From JBQTIU01 sp052387815 (GTDB taxonomy: Bacteria > Pseudomonadota > Alphaproteobacteria > CACIAM-22H2): a stretch of 64,000 nt of DNA. Below the pieces are notes generated by a model. It was not told the DNA's origin, ran no database searches, and saw only the letters and a program-made list of their open reading frames with translations. Below are positions 52,198 through 60,413 of the stretch, in pieces (position 1 is the stretch's first letter; each line of letters starts with the position of its first letter). The stretch covers positions 124,001 through 188,000 of the forward strand of contig JBQTIU010000022.1 in assembly GCA_052387815.1 (NCBI GenBank), given 5' to 3'. The position numbers were made by a program, and so were the translations under genes.

Positions 52198-53370
52198 CTA
52201 TTCGACCTTGGCGCGCGCCAGGCGCGCGAAGCCCGCTTCGAGATCCGCGATCAGGTCTTCGGGATCCTCGAGGCCGATGTGGAAGCGCACCACCGGACCC
52301 GCTGCGGGGAAGGCGGTGGCAGTTCGCGATTTCTGCGGATAGGTCAGCAGCACCAGGCTTTCATAGCCGCCCCAACTCGCCCCGATGCCGAACAGCCGCA
52401 AGCCGTTCAGCATCGCCTCGACGGCCGGCTTGGGCTGCGGCGCGAGCACCGCCGCGAACAATCCCGTGGCACCCGAGAAATCCCGCCGCCACAGGCCCTG
52501 CCCGGGGTCGCCTTCGAGCGCCGGGTAGAGGACGCGCGCGACTTCCGGCCGCCCCCTTAGCCAGCCGGCAACGAGGAGGGCGTTGGCGAAATGCTGCTTC
52601 AAGCGCACGCCCAGCGTCCGCAATCCGCGCAAGGCGAGATAGCAGTCGTCCGGGCTCGCCGCGTAGCCGTATTCGGCGACATGCGTGCGCACGGTCCGCC
52701 AGGTGGCCTCATTGGCGACGATGACGCCGAGCATGACGTCGGAATGGCCGACGATATACTTGGTCGCGGCGTGGATCGACACGTCGACTCCGCGCGCGAA
52801 GGCGGGGAAGAAATACGGCGTCGGCCAAGTGTTGTCGGCGAGCACCGGGATGCCCCGCCGGCGCGCGGCGGCCGATATGGCCGGAATATCCTGCACCTCG
52901 AAGGTGAGCGAGCCCGGCGATTCGCAGAAGACGAGGCGCGTATTGGGCCGGAACAGCGCCTCGATGCGAGCCCCCATGCTCGGGTCGTAATAGGTGGTTT
53001 CGACGCCCTGGCGGACCAGGCGGGTGTCGCAAAAATGGCGCGTGGGCCAGTACGCCGTATCGACCATCAGGAGGTGGTCGCCCGGCTTGACGAAGGCCGT
53101 GATCGCGCCGGCGATCGCCGCCAGACCCGAGGGCAGCACCATGGCGCGGTGGCCGCCCTCGAGCGCGACCAGGGCCTCTTCGAGCGCGAAGGTCGTCTGC
53201 GTCCCAAAGCGGCCATAGCGCAGGCCGGTGAACTTGTCGACGCCCGCCGCCTCGTAGGCCGCGACGGTCGGAAACAGGATCGTCGATGCCCGGACGACCG
53301 GCGGATTGACGGCGCCGCCGTACTGTTGGGGATGGCGGCCCGAGTGCGCGAGGATGGTGTCCTTTTTCAC
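52198..53370 (-). CDS. metC: Cystathionine beta-lyase-like PLP enzyme
   Basis: A 390-residue Cys/Met-metabolism PLP enzyme. The Schiff-base Lys is in IHAATKYIVGHSDVMLG, the LRYGRFGTQT and PSGLAAI blocks bind the cofactor phosphate, and the C-terminal LGASWGGYESLVL-like GIGASWGGYESLVLLTYPQ is the substrate Arg/Ser region of MetC. It cleaves cystathionine or related sulfur amino acids. Its position in the sarcosine operon may link methyl transfer with methionine or homocysteine metabolism, but this is inferred. Confidence 0.9.
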   Translation of the reverse strand: MKKDTILAHSGRHPQQYGGAVNPPVVRASTILFPTVAAYEAAGVDKFTGLRYGRFGTQTTFALEEALVALEGGHRAMVLPSGLAAIAGAITAFVKPGDHLLMVDTAYWPTRHFCDTRLVRQGVETTYYDPSMGARIEALFRPNTRLVFCESPGSLTFEVQDIPAISAAARRRGIPVLADNTWPTPYFFPAFARGVDVSIHAATKYIVGHSDVMLGVIVANEATWRTVRTHVAEYGYAASPDDCYLALRGLRTLGVRLKQHFANALLVAGWLRGRPEVARVLYPALEGDPGQGLWRRDFSGATGLFAAVLAPQPKPAVEAMLNGLRLFGIGASWGGYESLVLLTYPQKSRTATAFPAAGPVVRFHIGLEDPEDLIADLEAGFARLARAKVE

Positions 53371-53376
53371 AGGCGT

Positions 53377-54612
53377 TCAGTCGGCCTCGGCCCCGGAGGG
53401 CGTTCGACGGACGCGCGCCGCCATGAGCGGCAGGTGCGAAACCCCGACCACCACGATGGTGAGCGCGAGCATCGCCGCCATGACCAGGAAAACCCATTGC
53501 GGGCGGCCGAGATCGATGATGAGCCCGAACAGGGCCGGGGCGATCGCGCCCCCCACATTGAGTCCCGTCGACACGAAGGCGAACACCCGGCCGGTGGCAT
53601 GTTGGGGCGCCACCGCCCGCACCATCATGTCGCGGGCCGGTCGCACGCCGCCCTGCAGGATTCCGGCCACGCCGAACAGGGCGAGGAGGGCCGCGGCCGG
53701 CACCGGGATCGTACCGGCGAGTGCGACGATGAGCGCCGAGACGGCCAGCGCCGCGCTGGCCACGAGACCGTGCCGCCTCGTGCGATCGGCGATCACGCCG
53801 CCCACAAGGATGCCCGAAGCGCTGGCGACCAGGTAGGCGGTGAGCACGGTGTTGGCGCCGGCGAGGCTCATGTCCTGATAGCCGACCAGCGCGCTCGCCA
53901 GGAAGGTCTGGATGCCCGTCCCGACCAGCCCCGTGAACACGAAGAACAGGAACATCACCAGGATCGGCGCCGACCGGAAAATCCGCAAGCCGTCATCCCT
54001 CGCCGCCGGCCGGGCCTCGCTCACCGCGGTGCGCGCGCGCGATCCAAGCGCGCCGCCCGACGCCACCACGAGGACGACGACCACGATGGCCAGCCCGCCG
54101 GCCGCCACCAGCGCCGCCCGCCACCCCAGCAGCGCGGCCATGAGGACGATGGTCACGGGGGCGAGCGCGAAGCCGACATTGCCGGTGAAGGTATGGATGG
54201 CGAACGCCCGGCCGATGAACTCCGTGGCGATGGAGGAGGACAGAATGGCGTAATCGGCGGGATGGATCGCGCTGTTGCCGATGCCGAACACGAGCGCCAG
54301 GACGATGACCATCTCGTACGAGCTCGCCAGCCCGATCGACGCCACGGTCCCGCCCATGCTCATGAGGCCCGCGACCAGGACCGCGCGCGCGCCGATCCGA
54401 TCGGCCAGCATGCCGGCCGGGATCTGGAAGAGGCCGGTGACGATGTTGATGGCGGTGATGATGAGGCCGAGGGCGGCGTAGCTCGCCTCGAATTCCATGA
54501 GCAGCAATGGGAACAGAGGGGGCAGGGCGAGGATGTAGAAGTGGCTCAGCGCGTGGCCCGAGCCGATCAGCGACAAGACCTTGAGATCGCGTCGGCGAAG
54601 CGATGAAACCAT
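53377..54612 (-). CDS. MFS transporter
   Basis: A 411-residue major facilitator with 12 predicted helices. The N-terminal GHALSHFYILALPPLFPLL and the loop 2-3 motif GMLADRIGARAVL mark the superfamily, close to fosmidomycin-resistance-like and other small-molecule exporters. It is the first gene of the leftward sarcosine operon, six bases before the metC-like gene, and may move a substrate or product of that pathway. The direction of transport cannot be told. Confidence 0.9.
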   Translation of the reverse strand: MVSSLRRRDLKVLSLIGSGHALSHFYILALPPLFPLLLMEFEASYAALGLIITAINIVTGLFQIPAGMLADRIGARAVLVAGLMSMGGTVASIGLASSYEMVIVLALVFGIGNSAIHPADYAILSSSIATEFIGRAFAIHTFTGNVGFALAPVTIVLMAALLGWRAALVAAGGLAIVVVVLVVASGGALGSRARTAVSEARPAARDDGLRIFRSAPILVMFLFFVFTGLVGTGIQTFLASALVGYQDMSLAGANTVLTAYLVASASGILVGGVIADRTRRHGLVASAALAVSALIVALAGTIPVPAAALLALFGVAGILQGGVRPARDMMVRAVAPQHATGRVFAFVSTGLNVGGAIAPALFGLIIDLGRPQWVFLVMAAMLALTIVVVGVSHLPLMAARVRRTPSGAEAD

Positions 54613-54761
54613 GGCGGACGAACCGTCCCCTCGCGTGCGAGGGCGTGGCCCTTGGTTGCCGCGCGCCGCCGCGGGCCCACATTATCGCCCCCGCCCGGCG
54701 CTGCCAATATGCGATCGCGCGTCCCCGCGGACGAGACAGGCGTCTTTCCGCCCGCGGCAAT

Positions 54762-54790
54762 TTGACAGCCAATAACCGTTCATCGATACT
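54762..54790 (+). promoter_or_regulatory. Sigma-70 promoter of TTT system 2
   Basis: TTGACA (54762-54767), exactly 17 bp, then GATACT (54785-54790) forms a near-consensus promoter in the divergent gap. Transcription would start near 54797, about 64 bases before the tctC-like ATG. The leader carries GGAGG before the start. Confidence 0.78.
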
Positions 54791-54860
54791 GGGACAAGCG
54801 ATCCAAGGGGCGCCGGCTCATTTACGAGCCCCCCGCCGGCCACGGAAACGGAGGACCGTC

Positions 54861-55868
54861 ATGGAGTGCTCGAGGCCGTCGCGCCGCCAAGTCCTTATGG
54901 GGTCCGCCGCGGCGATTGCCGCAAGCGCGCTGGCCTGGCCCGCGCGCGGGGCAGAGGCGTTTCCCACCGGCAACATGCGGGTCGTGATCCCCACGGCGCA
55001 GGGCGGGGGCGCCGACCGGCTGGCGCGAACGTTCGACGAAATCTGGGGCAAGCTCTTGGGCGTCAGGTTCGAGTACGATTTCTTCCCCGGCGGCGCCGGC
55101 CAGGTCGGCTACGAGCTCTACGTCGGCAAGCGCGAGCGGGACGGCTACAACCTGCTGTTCGGCAACATGGGCCCCGAGATGATCATGTACGCGCTCCAGA
55201 AGCCGAAATACAAATTCCCGGATGATTTCGTCTATTTCTGCCGCCTCGACGTCGACGACAGCTCGCTGTTCGTCCGCCAGCAAAGCCCATTCCGCCGCAT
55301 CGAGGATGTGGTCGCCGAAGGCAAGAAGCGCGTGGTCAACGTGGCGACGAGCCGCATCCCGCATCCGGCCTCGATCGGCACGCTGGCGCTCGGCGAGGCG
55401 ACCGGCGCGAAGTTCAACCTCGTCCCCTATGCCGGCGGCAACCCGACCTCGATCGCGGTCCTGAACGGCGAGGCGGATTGCGGGATCCTGCCGGTGTCGA
55501 GCCCGATCGCGCTCGGCGACAAGGTCCGCGTCCTTGCCGTCTTCAGCCAGCGCAACCTGCTCGCCGCCAGGACCGGCGATGCGCCTCCCGTCAACGCGGT
55601 GTTCGGGACCAATATTCCCGACCTCTATTCCTCGCGCGCCTGGGCGATCCACACCAGCGTCCTCGACAGGCATCCCGACCGCTTCGAGAAGCTGAACGCG
55701 ACGGCGCGAGAGACCTTTTCGTTCCCCGCCTTCAAGGACCGCTACGAGAAGACCGGCGCGCCCTGGGAGACGATCCAGTACGGCGACAAGGAGGCGTGCA
55801 CCAAATACGCGCTCGCCATGGTCGAGATGGCCGAGCGCTATCGCTCGTTCCTCACGGCGCGGAACTAG
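54861..55868 (+). CDS. tctC: TTT transporter substrate-binding protein (TctC), system 2
   Basis: A 335-residue Bug/TctC-type receptor that differs from system 1 by having a Tat-type signal (SRRQVLMGS, then a hydrophobic stretch ending WPARGAEA). The mature part begins FPTGNMRVVIPTAQGGGADRLAR and includes LVPYAGGNPTSIAVLNGEAD. It may therefore be exported folded. The membrane subunit genes follow after about 190 bp of REP repeats. The ligand is unknown. Confidence 0.9.
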   Translation: MECSRPSRRQVLMGSAAAIAASALAWPARGAEAFPTGNMRVVIPTAQGGGADRLARTFDEIWGKLLGVRFEYDFFPGGAGQVGYELYVGKRERDGYNLLFGNMGPEMIMYALQKPKYKFPDDFVYFCRLDVDDSSLFVRQQSPFRRIEDVVAEGKKRVVNVATSRIPHPASIGTLALGEATGAKFNLVPYAGGNPTSIAVLNGEADCGILPVSSPIALGDKVRVLAVFSQRNLLAARTGDAPPVNAVFGTNIPDLYSSRAWAIHTSVLDRHPDRFEKLNATARETFSFPAFKDRYEKTGAPWETIQYGDKEACTKYALAMVEMAERYRSFLTARN

Positions 55869-55876
55869 CGCCGTCG

Positions 55877-56045
55877 TGTAGGGGCGGGGCGTTGCCTGTG
55901 TACGGGCGGGTTTCAAACCCGCCCCTACGAAACGGCGGCGACAGTGCCGTTGTAGGGGCGAGGCGTTGCCCCGCCGGTTTCAAACCCGCCCGGGTGGGTC
56001 GCAGACCGGCGAGGCGCGTGGCAACGCCTCGCGGCCTCGCCCCGA
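55877..56045. repeat. Dispersed REP-like palindromic repeats, cluster C
   Basis: Two elements lie between tctC and tctB of system 2. The first (55877-55927) begins GTAGGGGCGGGGCG and ends GGGCGGGTTTCAAACCCGCCC + CTAC. The second (55951-56045) opens TGTAGGGGCGAGG and closes CCTCGCCCCGAC, with inner hairpins CCGGTTTCAAACC and GAGGC-GTG-GCAACGCCTC. It sits inside a likely operon, where it could lower expression of the downstream membrane genes. Confidence 0.88.
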
Positions 56046-56059
56046 CGTGATCATGGGCC

Positions 56060-56560
56060 ATGCCGACCCCGCCTGATCGGGGGCCGAAGGCGATCGGCGG
56101 CGACCTGGTGTTGCCGGGTCTCGCCCTCGCCATGGTCGGCTACTTCTTCTTGACGGTCTGGGACCTCAATTGGGAGGCGAAGGCCAACGTCCTGTTCATC
56201 GGCACCGTCCTCTTGGGGCTGATTGCGATTTTCCTCGCCCGCACGCTGGTGAGGCTGGCGAGCGGACGGGCGAGGCTCGGGGTGGGCGATCTCATCCGAC
56301 CCGTGCCGATCCTCGGGCAGCGGATCGTCTTGATGGGCCTCGCCGCTTCCCTCGTCTGGGCCCTGCCCTGGCTCGGCCTGACGCTCGGTCTGTTGGTGTT
56401 CATGATCGCCGGCCTGGCCGCGCTCGGGACCTATGATCCGCGGGTGTCGTTGCCGGTCGCCTTTTGCATCGCCTCCGGCGCCTACCTCCTGTTCATCGCC
56501 GTTCTCGACACGCGCTTCCCCAGGGGCCCGGTCGAATCCCTGCTCTCGGCGTTGTTCTGA
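56060..56560 (+). CDS. tctB: TTT transporter small membrane subunit (TctB), system 2
   Basis: A 166-residue protein with four hydrophobic helices (about residues 16-32, 44-62, 87-110 and 120-140), in the usual TctB position before tctA. Sequence signatures are weak in this family, so the assignment rests on topology and context. The next gene starts 12 bp after the stop. Confidence 0.85.
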   Translation: MPTPPDRGPKAIGGDLVLPGLALAMVGYFFLTVWDLNWEAKANVLFIGTVLLGLIAIFLARTLVRLASGRARLGVGDLIRPVPILGQRIVLMGLAASLVWALPWLGLTLGLLVFMIAGLAALGTYDPRVSLPVAFCIASGAYLLFIAVLDTRFPRGPVESLLSALF

Positions 56561-56572
56561 AGGGGGACGCCC

Positions 56573-58093
56573 GTGGGCTGGGACGCCGACCTGCTCCTCG
56601 AACTCGTGATGAGGTCCCTCGGCTACTGGTGGATCATCGTGCCGGCCGTGATCCTCGGCATCGTCGTCGGCGCGGTGCCGGGCTTCAGTGCCCAGAACAC
56701 GCTCATCATCCTCCTGCCGCTGACGCTGGCCATGGATCCGGAGCTGGCGCTCGTCTTCATGGCGACGATGTATTGCGCCACCCATCTCGGCGGCGGCATC
56801 CCGGCGATCCTGGTCAATATTCCCGGCACCGGCGGCGCCGCGGCGACCACGCTCGACGGCTATGCCATGACCAAGAAGGGCCAGGCGCAGCAGGCCCTCG
56901 TCCTGTGTTTCACCGCCTCGGTGTTCGGCGGGCTGATCACCTCGATCACCACGGTCGCGTTCCTGCCCTACCTCGCCCGGCTCGGCCTTGCGCTGCGCAG
57001 CGTCGAGATGGTGGTCGTCATGCTGTTCGGGCTCACCCTGATCGCCGCGCTCGCCGCCCAGGACATGCTCAAGGGGCTGATCGCCGGGTTCTTCGGGCTG
57101 TTGATCGGGGTGATCGGCACCGACCACATCTACGCCACGCCGCGCGCCACCTTCGGTTTCCTCGAGCTCTACGACGGGGTGCCGCTGGCCCCGGCGCTGA
57201 TCGGCCTGTTCGCCATTTCCGAGGCGCTCGTCATGATGGAGCAGGAGGCGATCGTCGGCGAGGCGTCGGCGGCGTCCGCGCGGCGCGCGGATTGGCGCGA
57301 TACCATCGACGGCCTGCGCCTCACCGCCAAGCACTGGTGGCTGATCGTGTGGACGGCCTTCGTCGGCCTATGGATCGGCATCATTCCGGGTGCCGGCGCG
57401 TCGATCGCCGCGTTCGTCGCCTACCAGCAGGCGCGGACCTACTCGAAGACGCCGCACCGGTTCGGGACCGGCATTCCCGAAGGCGTGATCGCGCCCGAAT
57501 CGGCGAACAACGGCGTCACGTCGGGAACGCTCGTGCCGATGATGGCGATCGGTGTGCCTGGGGGCAGCACGGCGGCGGTCATGATGATCGTCCTCCAGTA
57601 CCACGGCGTCGTCCTCGGGCCGCGGCTGTTCTCGGAACAGCCGCGCCTCGCCTACGGCGTGTTCGTGGCAATCGCGGTCGCCTATGTGTTCATGATCGTG
57701 ACCATCCTGCCGCTCGCCCGCTTCATGTCGAAGGTGGTTCTGGTGCCGACCAAGTATCTGGCGCCGATCATCGTCGCGCTCACCACGGTGGGCGCGTTCG
57801 CGGAGCGCGATTACGTGTTCGACATGGGGCTCGCGCTGGTGTTCGGGGTCATCGGCTATATCGCCCGCAAGACCGATTTCCACGTCACCGCCATTCTCAT
57901 CGGCATCATCCTCGGGCCGCTGTTCGAGCAATATGTGCTGCGCGCGCTGCGCCTCTCGCAAGGCGACATGTCGATCCTGTTCTCCTCGACCATCGGCAAT
58001 ATCCTGTGGGGGTTGCTGGCGCTCTCGCTCCTCCTCCCCTATTGGCGCGAGCGGCAGCGCCGGCGGGCGGCGGCGGGACAGGCCCCCCTCTAA
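56573..58093 (+). CDS. tctA: TTT transporter large membrane subunit (TctA), system 2
   Basis: A 506-residue permease with TctA motifs VVGAVPGFSAQNTLIILLPL, ATHLGGGIPAILVNIPGTG and PEGVIAPESANNGVTSGTLVP. Translation starts at GTG with AGGGGG upstream. It pairs with the TctB and TctC of this cluster. It is related to, but clearly distinct from, TctA of system 1. Confidence 0.95.
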   Translation: MGWDADLLLELVMRSLGYWWIIVPAVILGIVVGAVPGFSAQNTLIILLPLTLAMDPELALVFMATMYCATHLGGGIPAILVNIPGTGGAAATTLDGYAMTKKGQAQQALVLCFTASVFGGLITSITTVAFLPYLARLGLALRSVEMVVVMLFGLTLIAALAAQDMLKGLIAGFFGLLIGVIGTDHIYATPRATFGFLELYDGVPLAPALIGLFAISEALVMMEQEAIVGEASAASARRADWRDTIDGLRLTAKHWWLIVWTAFVGLWIGIIPGAGASIAAFVAYQQARTYSKTPHRFGTGIPEGVIAPESANNGVTSGTLVPMMAIGVPGGSTAAVMMIVLQYHGVVLGPRLFSEQPRLAYGVFVAIAVAYVFMIVTILPLARFMSKVVLVPTKYLAPIIVALTTVGAFAERDYVFDMGLALVFGVIGYIARKTDFHVTAILIGIILGPLFEQYVLRALRLSQGDMSILFSSTIGNILWGLLALSLLLPYWRERQRRRAAAGQAPL

Positions 58094-58107
58094 GAAACGG
58101 AGCCTTC

Positions 58108-59394
58108 ATGGACGCAGACAAGCAAGCACCGGCCGCGCTGGCGCGCCAGGTCAAGCGCATCGCCCATCTCGACCTTCCCGGGGGCGGCCAGGTGGTCGTC
58201 GAGCGCAATCGCGCCTATGTGGGGCACATGAAGCCACCCCACGGGACGAGCATCATCGACGTCTCGGACCCGCGCCATCCGCGCCTAATCGCCCGGATCA
58301 TGTTGGCGGACAACCATTCGCACACCCACAAGGCCCGCGTGGTGGGCGACATCCTGGTCACCAATGTCGAGCAGGATAACCGGCATTTCCTGCGGCTCGG
58401 CGCCCGCATCCCCGAGGCGGCGGCGCGGCTCGAACGGACGCTCGCTCGCGCACCCACGCATGCCGAGATCGCCGCCGAGCTCAAGGTCGAGGAGGCGGAC
58501 GTGCCGAGGCTCATCGACGCCGAGCGGCGGGGCTACCGCGACGGCGGGTTCAAGATCTACGACGTCTCGGACCCGGGCCAACCGCGCCTCCTCGCCTATC
58601 GCAAGACTTACGGCTTCGGCGTCCACCGCTTCGATATGGATGAGCGCTATGCCTACATCTCGACCGAGATGGAAGGCTTTGTCGGCAACATCCTGGTCAT
58701 TTACGACCTCGGCAAGCCGGAGCGCCCGCAAGAGGTCGGCCGCTGGTGGCTGCCGGGCCAGCACACAGCGGGCGGCGAGACGCCGACTTGGTCGGGATAT
58801 CGCAACCGCCTGCACCACGCCCTGCGCTGCGGCAACGAGCTGTGGGCCTCGGTCTGGCACGCGGGATTGCGGGTGATCGACATTTCCGATCTCGCGCGGC
58901 CGCGCACGGCCGGCGCCTACGACTATCACCCGCCCTTCCCCGAACCGACCCATACCGTCCTGCGCGTGCCCTTCGCGGTGGCCGGCCGGCAGGTGGCGGT
59001 GGCGATCGACGAGGAGCACAAGCACAGGACCGGCCAGCCTCACGCCGGCCTGTGGGTGTTCGACGTCGGCGACCTCGGGGGCATCCGGCCGTTGTCGATG
59101 TTCCACTTGAGCGAGATGGACTCGCCGTGGAGCCGGGCGCCGGGCCGCTTCGGCGCCCATCAGTTCCAGGAGCACTTCAAGGACACGCTCGTCTATGCGA
59201 CCTGGTTCAGCGGCGGCCTGCGCATCGTCGACATCGCCGACCCCTTCCGCCCCCGCGAGGTCGGCCACTTCATCCCCGAGCCGTGCGGCTTCCCCGCTCC
59301 GCAGAGCAACGACGTCGATGTCGATGCGCGCGGGCTCATCTACCTCCTCGACCGCAATGCGGGGTTCGATATCCTCGAGTTCGCAGGCCCGTAG
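58108..59394 (+). CDS. LVIVD-repeat beta-propeller-like protein
   Basis: A 428-residue protein built of LVIVD-type repeats, each with an I(I/Y)DVSDPxxPR core: SIIDVSDPRHPRLIA, KIYDVSDPGQPRLLA, VIYDLGKPERPQEVG, RVIDISDLARPRTAG and RIVDIADPFRPREVG. It probably folds as a beta-propeller. There is no signal peptide, unlike most LVIVD proteins, so it may be cytosolic. It follows tctA by 14 bp and is likely co-transcribed with TTT system 2. Its stop codon TAG is part of the GTAG that starts the next REP repeat. Function is unknown. Confidence 0.85.
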   Translation: MDADKQAPAALARQVKRIAHLDLPGGGQVVVERNRAYVGHMKPPHGTSIIDVSDPRHPRLIARIMLADNHSHTHKARVVGDILVTNVEQDNRHFLRLGARIPEAAARLERTLARAPTHAEIAAELKVEEADVPRLIDAERRGYRDGGFKIYDVSDPGQPRLLAYRKTYGFGVHRFDMDERYAYISTEMEGFVGNILVIYDLGKPERPQEVGRWWLPGQHTAGGETPTWSGYRNRLHHALRCGNELWASVWHAGLRVIDISDLARPRTAGAYDYHPPFPEPTHTVLRVPFAVAGRQVAVAIDEEHKHRTGQPHAGLWVFDVGDLGGIRPLSMFHLSEMDSPWSRAPGRFGAHQFQEHFKDTLVYATWFSGGLRIVDIADPFRPREVGHFIPEPCGFPAPQSNDVDVDARGLIYLLDRNAGFDILEFAGP

Positions 59395-59493
59395 GGGCGG
59401 GTTTCAAATCCGCCCCTACAAAGATTGGCACCATTCCCCGTAGGGGCGGGTTTCAAACCCGCCCGTATTACCGGTTTCAACCCCGCCCCGACA
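59391..59493. repeat. Dispersed REP-like palindromic repeats, cluster D
   Basis: Two clear copies, GTAGGGGCGG-GTTTCAAAT-CCGCCCCTAC (59391-59419) and GTAGGGGCGGGTTTCAAACCCGCCC (59440-59464), and a degenerate one ending ACCGGTTTCAACCCCGCCCCGAC. They lie directly upstream of the RAYT gene. The first supplies the stop codon of the LVIVD gene. Confidence 0.9.
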
Positions 59494-59512
59494 TTGGCAA
59501 AATGATGTTGCC

Positions 59513-59998
59513 ATGCCCGACCCTCGTCCTCTTCGACGCCGCTTGCGTCTCCCGCATCACGATTACGCCCAGCCCGGCGCCTACTTCGTCACGATCTGCT
59601 CGGCGGAGCGGGCCTGCCTGTTCGGTGAAATCATCGACGGAACCATGCGTCTGAACGCGCTCGGCTTCATCGTCGAGGATGCATGGCGTGACCTGCCGCA
59701 GCATTACGAGCATCTGCGGCTCGACGAATTCGTTGTCATGCCGAACCACTTGCACGGGGTTCTGGCTATGGATGAGGGAGTCGCGTTCCCGGTGCCGGAG
59801 TTCGTCCGCGCATTCAAGACGTTTTCCGCACGGCGCATCAATACGCGGCGAAACACCCCTGGTGCGCCCGTGTGGCAGCGTAGTTACCACGATCATGTCG
59901 TGCGCGACGAAGCCGAGCTGGCGCGCATCCGCGAATACATCCGGAACAACCCGATCAAATGGGAATTGGACGACGAGAACCCGGCGCGCCGAATGTAG
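59513..59998 (+). CDS. REP-associated tyrosine transposase (RAYT)
   Basis: A 161-residue Y1/HUH-type transposase-like protein of the TnpA_REP family. The HUH motif is MPNHLHG (H79, H81), and VWQRSYHDHVVRDE carries the catalytic Tyr Y125. The ending IREYIRNNPIKWELDDENP is characteristic of RAYTs. These single-strand nucleases recognise GC-rich palindromes and spread REP/REPIN sequences rather than themselves. REP-like hairpins lie on both sides of this gene and elsewhere in the window. Its stop TAG is again within a degenerate copy (GTAGCGGCGAG) of the repeat start. The length and all core motifs look intact. Confidence 0.95.
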   Translation: MPDPRPLRRRLRLPHHDYAQPGAYFVTICSAERACLFGEIIDGTMRLNALGFIVEDAWRDLPQHYEHLRLDEFVVMPNHLHGVLAMDEGVAFPVPEFVRAFKTFSARRINTRRNTPGAPVWQRSYHDHVVRDEAELARIREYIRNNPIKWELDDENPARRM

Positions 59999-60405
59999 CG
60001 GCGAGTTCGAAACGGTCGGGTGGGAACGGGCGGGTTTGAAACCCGCCCCTACGCAGGAAACGACACCGTCCGTTTGTAGGGGCGGGTTTGAAACCCGCCC
60101 CTACACAGGAAACGGCACCGTTCCCGGTCGGGGCGGGGTGGAAACGGGCGGGTCGAAAGACCGGCGAGGCAACGCCTCGCCCCTACGCAGGAACCGGCAC
60201 CGTTCCCGGTCGGGGCGGGGTGGAAACGGGGGGGTCGAAAGACCGGCGAGGCAACGCCTCGCCCCTACGGAGGAAACGGCACCATCCGTTTGTAGGGGCG
60301 GGTTTCAAACCCGCCCGTTTCAAACCGGCCGGTCGAAAGACCGGCGAGGCGCGAGGCAACGCCTCGCGGCCTCGCCCCTACGCAGGAAACGGCACCGTTG
60401 CTCGC
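59997..60405. repeat. REP-like repeat array, cluster E
   Basis: This ~410-bp gene-free stretch is made of repeats. The 22-bp unit CTACRSAGGAAMCGGCACCG occurs five times (starting at 60049, 60101, 60183, 60265 and 60378, with variants). Hairpins lie between: GGGCGGGTTTGAAACCCGCCC, GGTCGAAAGACC and GAGGCAACGCCTC. Copies two and three are 82-bp near-identical tandem units. No promoter or gene was recognised here. Confidence 0.92.
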
Positions 60406-60413
60406 GTAGATAC

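Noticed and set aside
60001..60400. Regularly repeated sequence as a CRISPR array
   Set aside because: The units are palindromic, differ in length (52-113 bp spacing), are repeated elsewhere singly, and no cas gene is present. REP/REPIN repeats explain it better.
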